Source of the DNA: Trichomonas tenax
Taxonomy: Eukaryota > Parabasalia > Trichomonadida > Trichomonadidae
DNA length: 64,000 bases
Reading direction: 5' to 3'
Assembly: GCA_023091735.1 (NCBI GenBank)
Contig: JALKBU010000031.1
Coordinates: forward strand, 1 to 64,000
Shown here: piece by piece, positions 55,890 to 64,000 of the stretch
How the letters are laid out: the number at the start of each line of letters is the position of its first letter
Numbering within the stretch: position 1 is the first letter of the stretch
Position numbers and translations under genes: made by a program
The notes under the pieces: model-generated
What the model was told of the DNA's origin: nothing
Database searches by the model: none
The model's input: the letters and a program-made list of their open reading frames with translations, nothing else

Positions 55890-56714
55890 ATGTATAGCGC
55901 AGTTCCAAAATTAGCAGATATTTATGCAACTCCGAAACCAGAGCTTCCAGACGATGATTTGACGTTTCTTCGCTCTATGATCGAAAAACCAGAGCCACCG
56001 CCTGATCCAATTGATTTCAATTTTCTAAAAAATGAACTTGCGAAAAGAAGACCACCACCAGTCCCAAAACCCAAAGGTATTGAATTGATTGAACCACAGA
56101 CAAAACCATCAAAACACATTCCAAAATTTCTTACCTGCGCAAAATCTCCAGCTGCAACAAAACGCACCGAAACAAGACCAACAACTACATTTGCCGAACG
56201 AGAAGAAGTGCATCCTCCCACCAATTCAATGAAAACTAAGGATCTGTTATTCAATTCAGTCGAAGATATGTATCAGGATGCTATTGAACCACAAAACACA
56301 ACTGCAGAAGAAAACCATGGTCCACAAAATATAAAGAAACCTAAAAAATACTATGGATATAGTTACATCGGTGATCTGGACGGTGAAATTGGTGTATTAT
56401 CCGCAAAAATCGATGTGGATAAAGAAAAAGATAGAAATATTGCAGCTCATTTCGCTGATCTTCCATACTTAACAAATACTTACAAGAAACCGGCACCGCC
56501 TGTTGTGAAGAAAGCCAGAGTTAAACCACGCGACTTATTCTCTCTTAGTATTTCTCCTAACTCAAAGGAGGCAATGAAACAGAAAGCTCAATCAAAGATT
56601 GAACTTGAGCAACAGATTATCAAGTCATTGGATCCAATTGAGGGAGATACTCAATTGTATCTCCAAACAGAAACAGGTAAGTTACTACCTATTGTTGTTT
56701 CTAGATTGAAATAA
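55890..56714 (+). CDS. proline-rich hypothetical protein
   Basis: 274 residues, mostly disordered, with Pro/Lys clusters (KPEPPPDPIDFNF, KRRPPPVPKPKG). A conserved-looking segment in the middle (YYGYSYIGDLDGEIGVLSAK) and a helical end (EAMKQKAQSKIELEQQIIKS) stand out. PPxP stretches could bind SH3- or WW-type domains. No domain is recognised. It shares a short 170-bp spacer with the divergently transcribed kinase gene. Confidence 0.65.
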   Translation: MYSAVPKLADIYATPKPELPDDDLTFLRSMIEKPEPPPDPIDFNFLKNELAKRRPPPVPKPKGIELIEPQTKPSKHIPKFLTCAKSPAATKRTETRPTTTFAEREEVHPPTNSMKTKDLLFNSVEDMYQDAIEPQNTTAEENHGPQNIKKPKKYYGYSYIGDLDGEIGVLSAKIDVDKEKDRNIAAHFADLPYLTNTYKKPAPPVVKKARVKPRDLFSLSISPNSKEAMKQKAQSKIELEQQIIKSLDPIEGDTQLYLQTETGKLLPIVVSRLK

Positions 56715-56947
56715 ATGTTTGTATTATTTTTTTGAAATTAATGGGTTTTACTAGTATTTGATATGGCCTAAATATGTGTTAAAAACGTGCAACTTAAACA
56801 TTTTTGTGTTCATGCAAGTGTTGAATGGCTAATATCGAGGAAGATAAAAGTTTTTTTTCTAACTCAAATTAATTTGATTCTAAATAGTTTTGCTACAGGA
56901 ATAAAAATACGATAGCAAACATATTTTGAGTTATCCCAAAATTTTTA

Positions 56948-59152
56948 ATGTTTGACGACGATTCTCTGTTTGTTAAACTTCCAGAGAAGAGAACGCTGAG
57001 ACTCGTTGGCATGCTTGGACCTTTCCTTCATATACATAGACAGAAAATCATTGCAGCTTATGAACAGTCGAAAATAAAAATATTACATTCCCCATTATCA
57101 TGTTTTATTGTTAAATTTCGATTATCTCTCGGCGAAGATGAGTTAACAGAATATACAATGTCACCAACAGACCTCAAAGCGACAGCTTCAGAATATCAAC
57201 AATTATTACTTTTTTCTTATCCAATAGAAATACCTGAACAGTTCTTTATATTGGATAATTTCAACGTTGTTATTACTTTAAGTCATAAAATCGAAGATTT
57301 TGATCCAGTTTTTATCGCTTCAGGCAAAGTGAATCATTTATTCGGCGATGTAATATTCACAATATCAAATGGATCAGAATCTGATGTTCACAAAGCAATA
57401 ATGATAGACTTACTCAAATATCACATTAATGATTTATCAATTCCATTATACAGATCTCCTTCACCGATGCTAAGTGACATAGCATCTCAGTCGGTTGACC
57501 TGTTCTCAGGTCTTACGCAAAATGAGACAATTCAACCATATATTGGCGATTTAGAAAAATATTCGAGTATTGTTACAAATGTTTTTGCATGTATTATCAC
57601 ATCTCCTGCACAATCTATATCAGCGCAAGAGCTAAATTGGAAGAATTTTAGGAGACCTCGATTCTTCAAAGATAATTCAACACCAACTTATGATAAAATC
57701 CCACATCTCAAGCAGATAATTAATTGCCCATTTATATCAGGAATAACTGAAGCAGATTATGAATTCCTCAATGAGTATCCTAAATATGTAACAACATTTC
57801 CATCGGGTTTTCTCAAGCTTGCTGCAAAAGATATTTTCATTTCCACTCCTGATTTACCATTCAGCATTGCCTTATACTGCTTACTGCTGCCACAGCCCAC
57901 ACTGTATATCACTCGTCATGCAACAAATTGTCTATACAAGGCACCACTAAGCGTTGTTAAAACATTTATTCCATGTGTAGTTCAAGTTGCAATCAAGTTT
58001 CCAGCTGCTCAAGATTTTCTTCTCGATAAATGTAAGCAGGATGATGAAATATGTGTTGCAGCATACTGGAATCTGGTTCTAGAGATAGAAAATAAATACC
58101 ACAACACTATGGCACAGCGAATTCTTGATTTGATATCTGCAAATGCTAACAAGGATATTCTAAATGATATTGAAGTTGGAAAGAAGGAACTCAATAGATT
58201 GATGGAAATTGTAATCGGTGTTAAAACAATTCCAAAGGACTCCCAAATACAGTATATCAAAGAAAAGTTAGGAAATGGGAATATTTCAAAGCCATTCAGA
58301 TTACCAATAATGCCTTCATTTGTTGTCAACTCGATTAGTCTTGAAAACATAATTGTTTTCGGATCAAGCCTACAGCCGGTGAAACTAGATTTCTTAGATG
58401 CCAACAAGCAGTCATATTCAGTTATTCTTAAGTATGGAGATGATATGAGACAGGATGCATTAGCTTTGAACACAATTAAGTTTATTGATGATCACTTGAA
58501 AGGCTATGGTCTAGATTTATGCATGTCACCATATAAAGTTCTTCCAATATCCAAAGTATTTGGTATGATGGAGTTCATTGTTGGTGCCAAGGCTGTTTCC
58601 AAAGTTCTAGAACAAAACAATGACTCTATTTCCAATTTTTGGGATAAAACAGATGGAGATAATCCTCGTCAACGTTTTATCAAGAGCAGTGCTGCATACA
58701 GCGTTGTTTCATATGTCCTAGGTGTTGGTGACAGACATCTTGATAATCTTTTGGTTTCACGCAAAGGAAATTTCCTTCATGTCGACTTCGGATACATGTT
58801 TGGAATCGATCCAAAGTTTGTTCCAGTAACTGTGAGAGTTGTTGAACAGATGACGGATGCTATGGGCCCTGATGGAACTAGAGAATTCCTTAGATTATGC
58901 TCTGTAGTATTTGTTGCTGTTAGGCACATTGCTGATGAATTATGTTGCAGCTTGGCAATGATGATGGAGGCAGATTTGCCACATCTTCCTAAATCTCAAG
59001 AAGTTTTATCCAGAACAATGCTCCAAAAGCTTGCACTTGATCTGAGTGATGAGGGAGCAGGTGATCTGATTAGGCAAGAGGTTATTGATGCAATTACAGC
59101 ACTTCGCCCAATGTTTGCTGAGTATATTCATAGATTTGCACAAAAATTATAA
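56948..59152 (+). CDS. VPS34: class III-like phosphatidylinositol 3-kinase (Vps34-type)
   Basis: 734 residues. An N-terminal C2-like region (about 1-145) and a helical PI3K accessory domain (about 255-420) lead to the lipid-kinase domain (about 440-725). Kinase motifs: IVFGSSLQPVKLDF, ILKYGDDMRQDALALNTIKF, VVSYVLGVGDRHLDNLLVSR (catalytic DRHxxN), FLHVDFGYMFGIDP (metal-binding DFG). The short size and the absence of Ras-binding and p85-binding regions favour class III, which makes PI3P for endosome sorting and autophagy. A DRHLDNLL core identical to Vps34 supports this. A small class I kinase is the alternative. Confidence 0.88.
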   Translation: MFDDDSLFVKLPEKRTLRLVGMLGPFLHIHRQKIIAAYEQSKIKILHSPLSCFIVKFRLSLGEDELTEYTMSPTDLKATASEYQQLLLFSYPIEIPEQFFILDNFNVVITLSHKIEDFDPVFIASGKVNHLFGDVIFTISNGSESDVHKAIMIDLLKYHINDLSIPLYRSPSPMLSDIASQSVDLFSGLTQNETIQPYIGDLEKYSSIVTNVFACIITSPAQSISAQELNWKNFRRPRFFKDNSTPTYDKIPHLKQIINCPFISGITEADYEFLNEYPKYVTTFPSGFLKLAAKDIFISTPDLPFSIALYCLLLPQPTLYITRHATNCLYKAPLSVVKTFIPCVVQVAIKFPAAQDFLLDKCKQDDEICVAAYWNLVLEIENKYHNTMAQRILDLISANANKDILNDIEVGKKELNRLMEIVIGVKTIPKDSQIQYIKEKLGNGNISKPFRLPIMPSFVVNSISLENIIVFGSSLQPVKLDFLDANKQSYSVILKYGDDMRQDALALNTIKFIDDHLKGYGLDLCMSPYKVLPISKVFGMMEFIVGAKAVSKVLEQNNDSISNFWDKTDGDNPRQRFIKSSAAYSVVSYVLGVGDRHLDNLLVSRKGNFLHVDFGYMFGIDPKFVPVTVRVVEQMTDAMGPDGTREFLRLCSVVFVAVRHIADELCCSLAMMMEADLPHLPKSQEVLSRTMLQKLALDLSDEGAGDLIRQEVIDAITALRPMFAEYIHRFAQKL

Positions 59153-59231
59153 ATAATAGATTTGTTTGGTTTAGATTCGCATTTTTATTTAATAACATTT
59201 ACGATCAAACAATAGTATATAATAACAAACG

Positions 59232-60356
59232 TTATGAGTCTCTCTTGGATACTATGCGATTCATTCGACATATTTCGATGATCAAAACAGCTAAAACAAT
59301 CAACATAATAATCAGGGTGATAATTAATATATACAGCACATGAATCATTTCGATCCGGGAAATCACTGATTTAAGAATATTTCCTGAGTTGCATTTTACC
59401 ACTCGGCTCAAAAATCCAGATTCCCATGCATCAACTATTCGACCTTTGAATATTGATTTGGAGCCCGAGAGTCTTCCAAATCCTGCTAAAAATGGCAAAT
59501 CATTCGAGTCGGCGTGTAATTCTTTCAAAGCCTCTGCATGTTGTTCAGTGTCAACGTATCCGTAATCAAGTTGGCAATGATCTTTCGAAATTTTATGTAA
59601 AGATTCAATTTGCGAACCATACAAAGGTCCATTATTAAAAATCACAGCAGCTATGTTCTTTCTTCCTATCATACTAAACTCTGATTTGGGATATTTATGT
59701 AAAACTCCGAATTTATGAGAATTGATGAATTTTTCGATTTTTCGGGCCGACCCTTTGTACTCAAATCGGCAATATTTCGATGTGTAAGCGGTGATTTTTG
59801 GATATTTTAATGAAGTGTTGATCATATAAAGAAACAAATCTTGGAAATGCTTGTAATATCGTGAAAGTTCGCGTGTCTGTTTAAAGTATTTATGATCAAT
59901 CGATGGAGTTTCCAGTAAAAATGCGGATCCACCACCTGTGTAGTTATCAATTCGTTCAAATAATTCGCTCGAAGAATTAATTTCTGTTATAGAGTAGTTT
60001 AATGATTCATTTATCCATCTATCCCATCCCTCAGGTCCTCTTTCGGGGGAAATTGGCCAGTATTGTTCTTCTGTTCCGATAATCAAATACATAGTAGGTG
60101 TTCCTTGGATATTGAAGAAGCTACAGCCATAGCCCTCGAAGCAGTCGACGCTGGATATAAAAATATCATCTCTATTTCCCAATCCTTCGCTATATTTTTT
60201 TAATCCTTCCGGGAGTCCATGACAATGGGGGCAATAACGATTGTATAACAACAGGAACAGAGGCTTCTTCCTACTGTTCCGTATCTTTGAATGTATTCCT
60301 GCTATACTGAAGTTCCACCAAGTGCAAGATGTGAAGAGGCAGAACCAGAATAGCAT
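59232..60356 (-). CDS. thioredoxin-fold transmembrane protein (PDI-like)
   Basis: 374 residues. Signal peptide at the start (MLFWFCLFTSCTWW). A thioredoxin domain follows (about 25-115) with the active-site pair in YNRYCPHCHGLP and the cis-Pro in QGTPTMYLI. The middle resembles a second, inactive thioredoxin-like fold. Sequons (NYS, NSS, NTS) suggest glycosylation. A membrane span lies near 340-362 (LYILIITLIIMLIVLAVLII) with a short basic tail. Topology and motif suggest a redox-active ER or secretory-pathway protein of the PDI/TMX type; CPHC is an oxidising-type motif as in DsbA. Converges on the PI3-kinase gene. Confidence 0.82.
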   Translation of the reverse strand: MLFWFCLFTSCTWWNFSIAGIHSKIRNSRKKPLFLLLYNRYCPHCHGLPEGLKKYSEGLGNRDDIFISSVDCFEGYGCSFFNIQGTPTMYLIIGTEEQYWPISPERGPEGWDRWINESLNYSITEINSSSELFERIDNYTGGGSAFLLETPSIDHKYFKQTRELSRYYKHFQDLFLYMINTSLKYPKITAYTSKYCRFEYKGSARKIEKFINSHKFGVLHKYPKSEFSMIGRKNIAAVIFNNGPLYGSQIESLHKISKDHCQLDYGYVDTEQHAEALKELHADSNDLPFLAGFGRLSGSKSIFKGRIVDAWESGFLSRVVKCNSGNILKSVISRIEMIHVLYILIITLIIMLIVLAVLIIEICRMNRIVSKRDS

Positions 60357-60435
60357 TTGATATATTCACTGTATAGCATTATAAAAAAATCTATAGTTTA
60401 AATCTATTACAAACATGCATGAATAAAAATATGCA

Positions 60436-61899
60436 TTATTCATCAGGAGTCTCAAATCTTGAAAGTATGAAATTCGCTATAGCGTATGAAGGAGATTCCG
60501 GATCTTCATAGCTGCGTATTTCTTGACAGAAGAGTCTCACATCATCGCTCTCGAAGATGAATTTAACAGATGCTACATCATCCTCTGGAATAGAACAAGT
60601 GGTATCATCCATAATTGTTCTCAAGAGATGCAATGCCGCACACAATCCTCTGAATGAAATGCTTTTATTATCAGCAACAATATACTCAAAAAGCATATCT
60701 GGGAATCCTGACACCCTAAAAAGTTGATACGCACGAATGAGAGGCAGAACAAGAATCAGTTGGCAAATGAGATCAAATAGTGCGTTCTTATAATTCTGTC
60801 CAGACCTATGATAGCGGTTGAGCAATATTTGCATTATTGGTTGGGCTTTATTCTCTTCATCTTCATGCTCAGTATCTTCAAGACCAAGAAGTCGTAATGC
60901 AAAGAATGGAGGCAAGCTTTCTTTATATTCTCTATTAACTACGTTATAGTACAATGCACAGAGCAATGCGAATGATTTTTCAGTTTCAGGGGTATAATCT
61001 GTGTAAGGCAATAAGTTAATAAATGTTAGCTGTGCATTCACAAAACGTGTGACAAAATTGGTGCTAACAGAGGCTGCAGTTATGAATATTGAGATTACTG
61101 TATTTAAAATGAAAGGATTCATTCCTGTTGACATATAACAATTCAAAATAGCACTAACTTCATAATCAGCTAATGAAGGACTTTTCATGACTAAGTTTTT
61201 CATCGTTTCTATACTTTTAGATATGATTATCATGTTAAGAGAATATTTGATTCTTTTAACAACAAATTCTATTAATTGAACTAAAATAGCTTCCGGTGGT
61301 TTTTCAAAGTATGCTGAGCTTGTGTAAATGAGAAGGAGATCTGATTTTTCAATTTCTTCATATGCATATTGGAGAGTTTCATTACCAGATAGAATATTCC
61401 TTAAAAATAGATAATCGTCTGATTTTACGACCTCATCATAAGCAATTTTTGAAACGCTAGCGAAACGAAAAAGTGTTCTAAGTATAATTTCGTCTCTAAC
61501 AATATGATAATTAAAAATAATCTCTAATTTCAAGTGAAAACCTAAATCTACAAACTTTCTACAAATCAATGGATTGATGTTGCTAAAGTTTGATATAAAT
61601 TCTATTATAAAACTCAGAAAATGGGAATCATTTGTTGAATTCTCGAGTAAGTTTCTTATATACATATAAAAATCGTCGTTTAAGTATAAGTAGGAAATGT
61701 CGTTGCCTGTTGAGACATATTCCATGAACGATTCGATTTCTTTGACAATGGTCGCAGTATCAGCATTGCAAATACGGCTGATAATGAGATTTAAATCCTT
61801 TGAAATGGTGAAAAGCTCTTCGTTCTCTTCTTTGTCATTTATTGCTTTGGGTCTATCCTTGGAAAACTCCTCAATGTCATATTCATCTTCAGATTCCAT
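60436..61899 (-). CDS. ARM/HEAT-like alpha-helical protein, trichomonad family
   Basis: 487 residues. A strongly acidic N-terminus (MESEDEYDIEEFSKDRPKAI) is followed by an all-helical body with armadillo-like segments (LENSTNDSHFLSFIIEFISN, SKSIETMKNLVMKSPSLADY). No motif of an enzyme. Fourth family member in the window, and the largest. Minus-strand GTGACATGTGATA lies 15-25 bases before the ATG. Confidence 0.75.
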   Translation of the reverse strand: MESEDEYDIEEFSKDRPKAINDKEENEELFTISKDLNLIISRICNADTATIVKEIESFMEYVSTGNDISYLYLNDDFYMYIRNLLENSTNDSHFLSFIIEFISNFSNINPLICRKFVDLGFHLKLEIIFNYHIVRDEIILRTLFRFASVSKIAYDEVVKSDDYLFLRNILSGNETLQYAYEEIEKSDLLLIYTSSAYFEKPPEAILVQLIEFVVKRIKYSLNMIIISKSIETMKNLVMKSPSLADYEVSAILNCYMSTGMNPFILNTVISIFITAASVSTNFVTRFVNAQLTFINLLPYTDYTPETEKSFALLCALYYNVVNREYKESLPPFFALRLLGLEDTEHEDEENKAQPIMQILLNRYHRSGQNYKNALFDLICQLILVLPLIRAYQLFRVSGFPDMLFEYIVADNKSISFRGLCAALHLLRTIMDDTTCSIPEDDVASVKFIFESDDVRLFCQEIRSYEDPESPSYAIANFILSRFETPDE

Positions 61900-62554
61900 T
61901 TTTGATATTTTATATCACATGTCACATTTTTTCTATGCTTTCATATTTTTCAACTTGTAGCTCTATCTATGCGAGATTTCTGGTTTTGATTTCAACAAAT
62001 ACATTGTTCAACATATAATATATCTTAAACCATTAATAATCATAATATTCATTCTATAATTAGTGTGAAAATAGTCAAACAAGTTGTCAAAAATATTCGA
62101 CACAATCATGATTCAATATTGATTGCAAATTCGCTATCAAGGTGCTTCTCTTCAATTTCATCGTCGAATGGATCTCCATAGAAACCTTCAAGTACGTCAG
62201 TGTTCCATAATGGGTTAAGATCTGTGATTGGTGTTGCAGGATATGAATAGAAAGAAGGTGATGGAATTCAAGATAATTATTGAACAAAGGTATAGAGTAG
62301 GATGCTAATAATATTGTACTTTTTATTAAGTCTGCAGCATTAATAGTTTTAAATTCTAATAATAATTTAAGTCATCCAACCAATAAATATCAAATTAACC
62401 GTAAATAGGTGTAGAGTATCAGATAGAATATTAATTATATACAAATCATAGGCTGAATCCTCCTAAGATTCTTCTCTTCAAAGTTATAATGAATATGCCA
62501 AATAAAGATTGTTAACAATGTCAGAAATCATCTAAAATTTACGTTATTTTTTAA
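61900..62554. other. spacer with a decayed coding fragment
   Basis: Lies between two divergent genes. Apart from the fragment at 62106-62345, AT-rich and without clear signals. Confidence 0.5.
62106..62345 (-). pseudogene. frameshifted C-terminal gene fragment
   Basis: On the minus strand a coding-like end reads PSPSFYSYPATPITDLNPLW, then NTDVLEGFYGDPFDDEIEEK, to a TGA at 62106-62108. It has no ATG and meets a TGA on its upstream side; an upstream stretch in a neighbouring frame (ADLIKSTILLASYSIPLFNN) could be its continuation after a frameshift near 62270. The composition (acidic, aromatic, Pro-rich) resembles the tail of a transcription factor, but no family is recognised. Confidence 0.4.
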
Positions 62555-64000
62555 ATGAGTAGGTATTTTAGCCGGGTTGGAATGGGATCAATCCGTGCTA
62601 CTACGTCCTATGGATCGAGGCCGAAGACAGCTAACGTTAGAAATAACACTGAGTTTGCTTTAAGGGCTTCTCAGGCAAATTCGAATTATACAAGCCGTTC
62701 TATTGTTTCAAACACATCCAAAGGTGGATTTTTCACATCATCGATAAAACCAGAAAACTTTAATAAATCAGCAGCTGGCAGTATCTTTGCCGATCGAGCT
62801 TTTTATATTCCTTCTGAAAAGGAGCGACAAGAAAACCCGCAATTATTACTCGAATTACTTCGAACTATGACACCAAAGAACTCAATGAGATTTTTAGACT
62901 CAAATCCTGTATTCTTACGGGCATTTGCGACAACAGGGTTCGTTGATACTGATATTGTTAGTTCTGTATCAGTTTCATTAACTCCTGCTGAGTTACAGAA
63001 GTTTTTGACGAATTTTACGAATGAAACAAATATTTTTACTTGTTTAAACCATTGCACCAAAATTTCTGACTTCGAAAACAAAGTATCTACGATTTTGCCT
63101 ATAGAGCGTTGCATTTTCTGGCGTTGTTACGAAAATTATGAATATCTTTTTTCAGAGAAGCAAAAGCTTGTTTTTGCACAAAGTGAAACAATTTTACACA
63201 ATGTATTCGAAAAGGGAGATGATATTGTTTACAAGGATTGTCTAGAAGCTCCTTACTTCTCGAAAGAAAATGATTCGCCAATCATATATGGATTCAAAAC
63301 CATGGTTTTACTTCCAGTTAGATTGGAGTCACAGCAAATTGTTGGCATTCTCCAGTTCATTGGCTTTAAGCGCACAATGAGTGAAAGTGAAATGGAGTTC
63401 CCGCCATACTATGTTGAATCGTTGAAGCTCATTCGCAACATTTTTGAGAAGAAGTTTGCAAAACATCAGGTTAAGGGAATCCCTGCTAATATCTCTCAGA
63501 TATTTAAAGGTATCGACAGATGTTCTATCAAAGCTACATCACAAACACTAATTCAGTTCCTCACACAATGTTTTAAGTGTACGAATGCCGATATTTTCGA
63601 ATTCTTCCCGAAGACATCTACTATGCTTCGTTTGTCAGATGGAGCAACTTTTCAAGAGTATTCTGGAGGAATATCTTTTGAAGCTGGAAAGCGAAAGCAG
63701 GCAATATATGTTCCTGATAAATTTGAGTCACGCTTTGCCTCATTCAATGAAAGTATTGATGGAACGCTGATATCACGTTCTATATTGTCGATGCCAATGC
63801 AGTACATGCAACGTATTTTCGTGATTACATTAAGAGGTAAAGAAGATCTGCCTACTTTCACACCAGAGGACGGACTACTCCTTCAGTCACTTTCACCAAT
63901 ATTAACAGACGTTGTGAGAGTTGCAACATGGCTGGATGGACAGAGTCGTGATGAACAGACAACAGAAATTGCTACCGCTCTAGCCAGTATCGCTTGCGAA
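62555..64000 (+). CDS. tandem GAF-domain protein, 3'-truncated by window end
   Basis: 482 codons are visible from the ATG at 62555, still open at the window end. A Ser/Arg/Asn-rich N-terminus of about 75 residues is followed by a helical part. The first GAF-like domain lies at about 140-270 (IERCIFWRCYENYEYLFSEK, then FKTMVLLPVRLESQQIVGIL). The second lies at about 300-445 (SQTLIQFLTQCFKCTNADIF, then ILSMPMQYMQRIFVITLRGK). Two GAF domains before a catalytic part is the layout of cyclic-nucleotide phosphodiesterases and some adenylate cyclases. The sequence ends before any such domain could be seen, so the enzyme class is open. Cyclic-nucleotide sensing is a reasonable guess. Confidence 0.75.
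   Translation, partial: MSRYFSRVGMGSIRATTSYGSRPKTANVRNNTEFALRASQANSNYTSRSIVSNTSKGGFFTSSIKPENFNKSAAGSIFADRAFYIPSEKERQENPQLLLELLRTMTPKNSMRFLDSNPVFLRAFATTGFVDTDIVSSVSVSLTPAELQKFLTNFTNETNIFTCLNHCTKISDFENKVSTILPIERCIFWRCYENYEYLFSEKQKLVFAQSETILHNVFEKGDDIVYKDCLEAPYFSKENDSPIIYGFKTMVLLPVRLESQQIVGILQFIGFKRTMSESEMEFPPYYVESLKLIRNIFEKKFAKHQVKGIPANISQIFKGIDRCSIKATSQTLIQFLTQCFKCTNADIFEFFPKTSTMLRLSDGATFQEYSGGISFEAGKRKQAIYVPDKFESRFASFNESIDGTLISRSILSMPMQYMQRIFVITLRGKEDLPTFTPEDGLLLQSLSPILTDVVRVATWLDGQSRDEQTTEIATALASIACE

Overview
This window is nuclear DNA of a parabasalid (trichomonad) protist. The base composition is AT-rich and the genes are compact, almost all intron-less, and lie on both strands with short spacers. 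The decisive marker is one 73-nt spliceosomal intron (29897-29969, minus strand) that starts GTATGT and ends ACTAACACACAG, the fused branch-point and 3' splice signature known from Trichomonas. Gene content agrees: two-repeat Myb proteins, a Gcn5 pair, BTB/Sel1/ankyrin and LRR proteins, single-pass glycoproteins, a hydrogenosome-type beta-barrel porin, and STPGR (SHIPPO) and axonemal-type coiled-coil proteins. I cannot settle the species; Tritrichomonas and Trichomonas both fit.

Layout. 1-16 kb: the 3' part of an STPGR-repeat protein, a tRNA-Glu(CTC), an ARM-like helical protein, a short Gcn5 paralogue, ribosomal protein uS11, a 2.3-kb gene-poor spacer, a LisH protein, a possible trafficking protein, a C2H2 finger, a SUMO-like protein lacking the diglycine, a C9orf72-like DENN protein, a small lysine-rich protein, a porin with a beta-signal, a DHYC acyltransferase and the AP-1 sigma subunit. 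16-24 kb: a coiled-coil protein, a BTB/Sel1/ankyrin protein, a Myb protein and a histidine acid phosphatase. 23.5-26.3 kb: repeats, including a roughly 1-kb element with terminal inverted repeats and a 9-bp flanking duplication. 26-32 kb: a second ARM-like protein, a two-HMG-box protein, the intron-containing SCP/FCP1-type phosphatase and a second Myb protein. 32.1-38 kb: gene-poor DNA holding at least seven long imperfect or perfect hairpins and a broken HECT ligase gene preceded by a dispersed 175-bp repeat. 38-64 kb: a dense gene block with a membrane glycoprotein, a BTB/discoidin-like protein, an acidic charged protein, an LRR protein, two more ARM-like proteins, a large PAS-like receptor, a quadruple-CX3C protein, the full-length Gcn5, an AXDND1-like protein, a protein kinase, a class III-like PI3-kinase, a thioredoxin-fold membrane protein and a GAF-domain protein cut by the window end.

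Themes. Membrane traffic is well represented (AP-1 sigma, Vps34-like kinase, C9orf72-like protein, acyltransferase), as are chromatin and transcription (two Gcn5 proteins, two Myb proteins, HMG protein, CTD-type phosphatase) and the cytoskeleton (STPGR, AXDND1-like, LRR, coiled coils). The least explained parts are the hairpin cluster at 32.8-35.1 kb, a recurrent GACACTTTT-type motif about 20 bases before several start codons, and the SUMO-like protein without a diglycine end. Several apparent open frames begin at TTG or GTG; for these I moved the start to the first sensible ATG.
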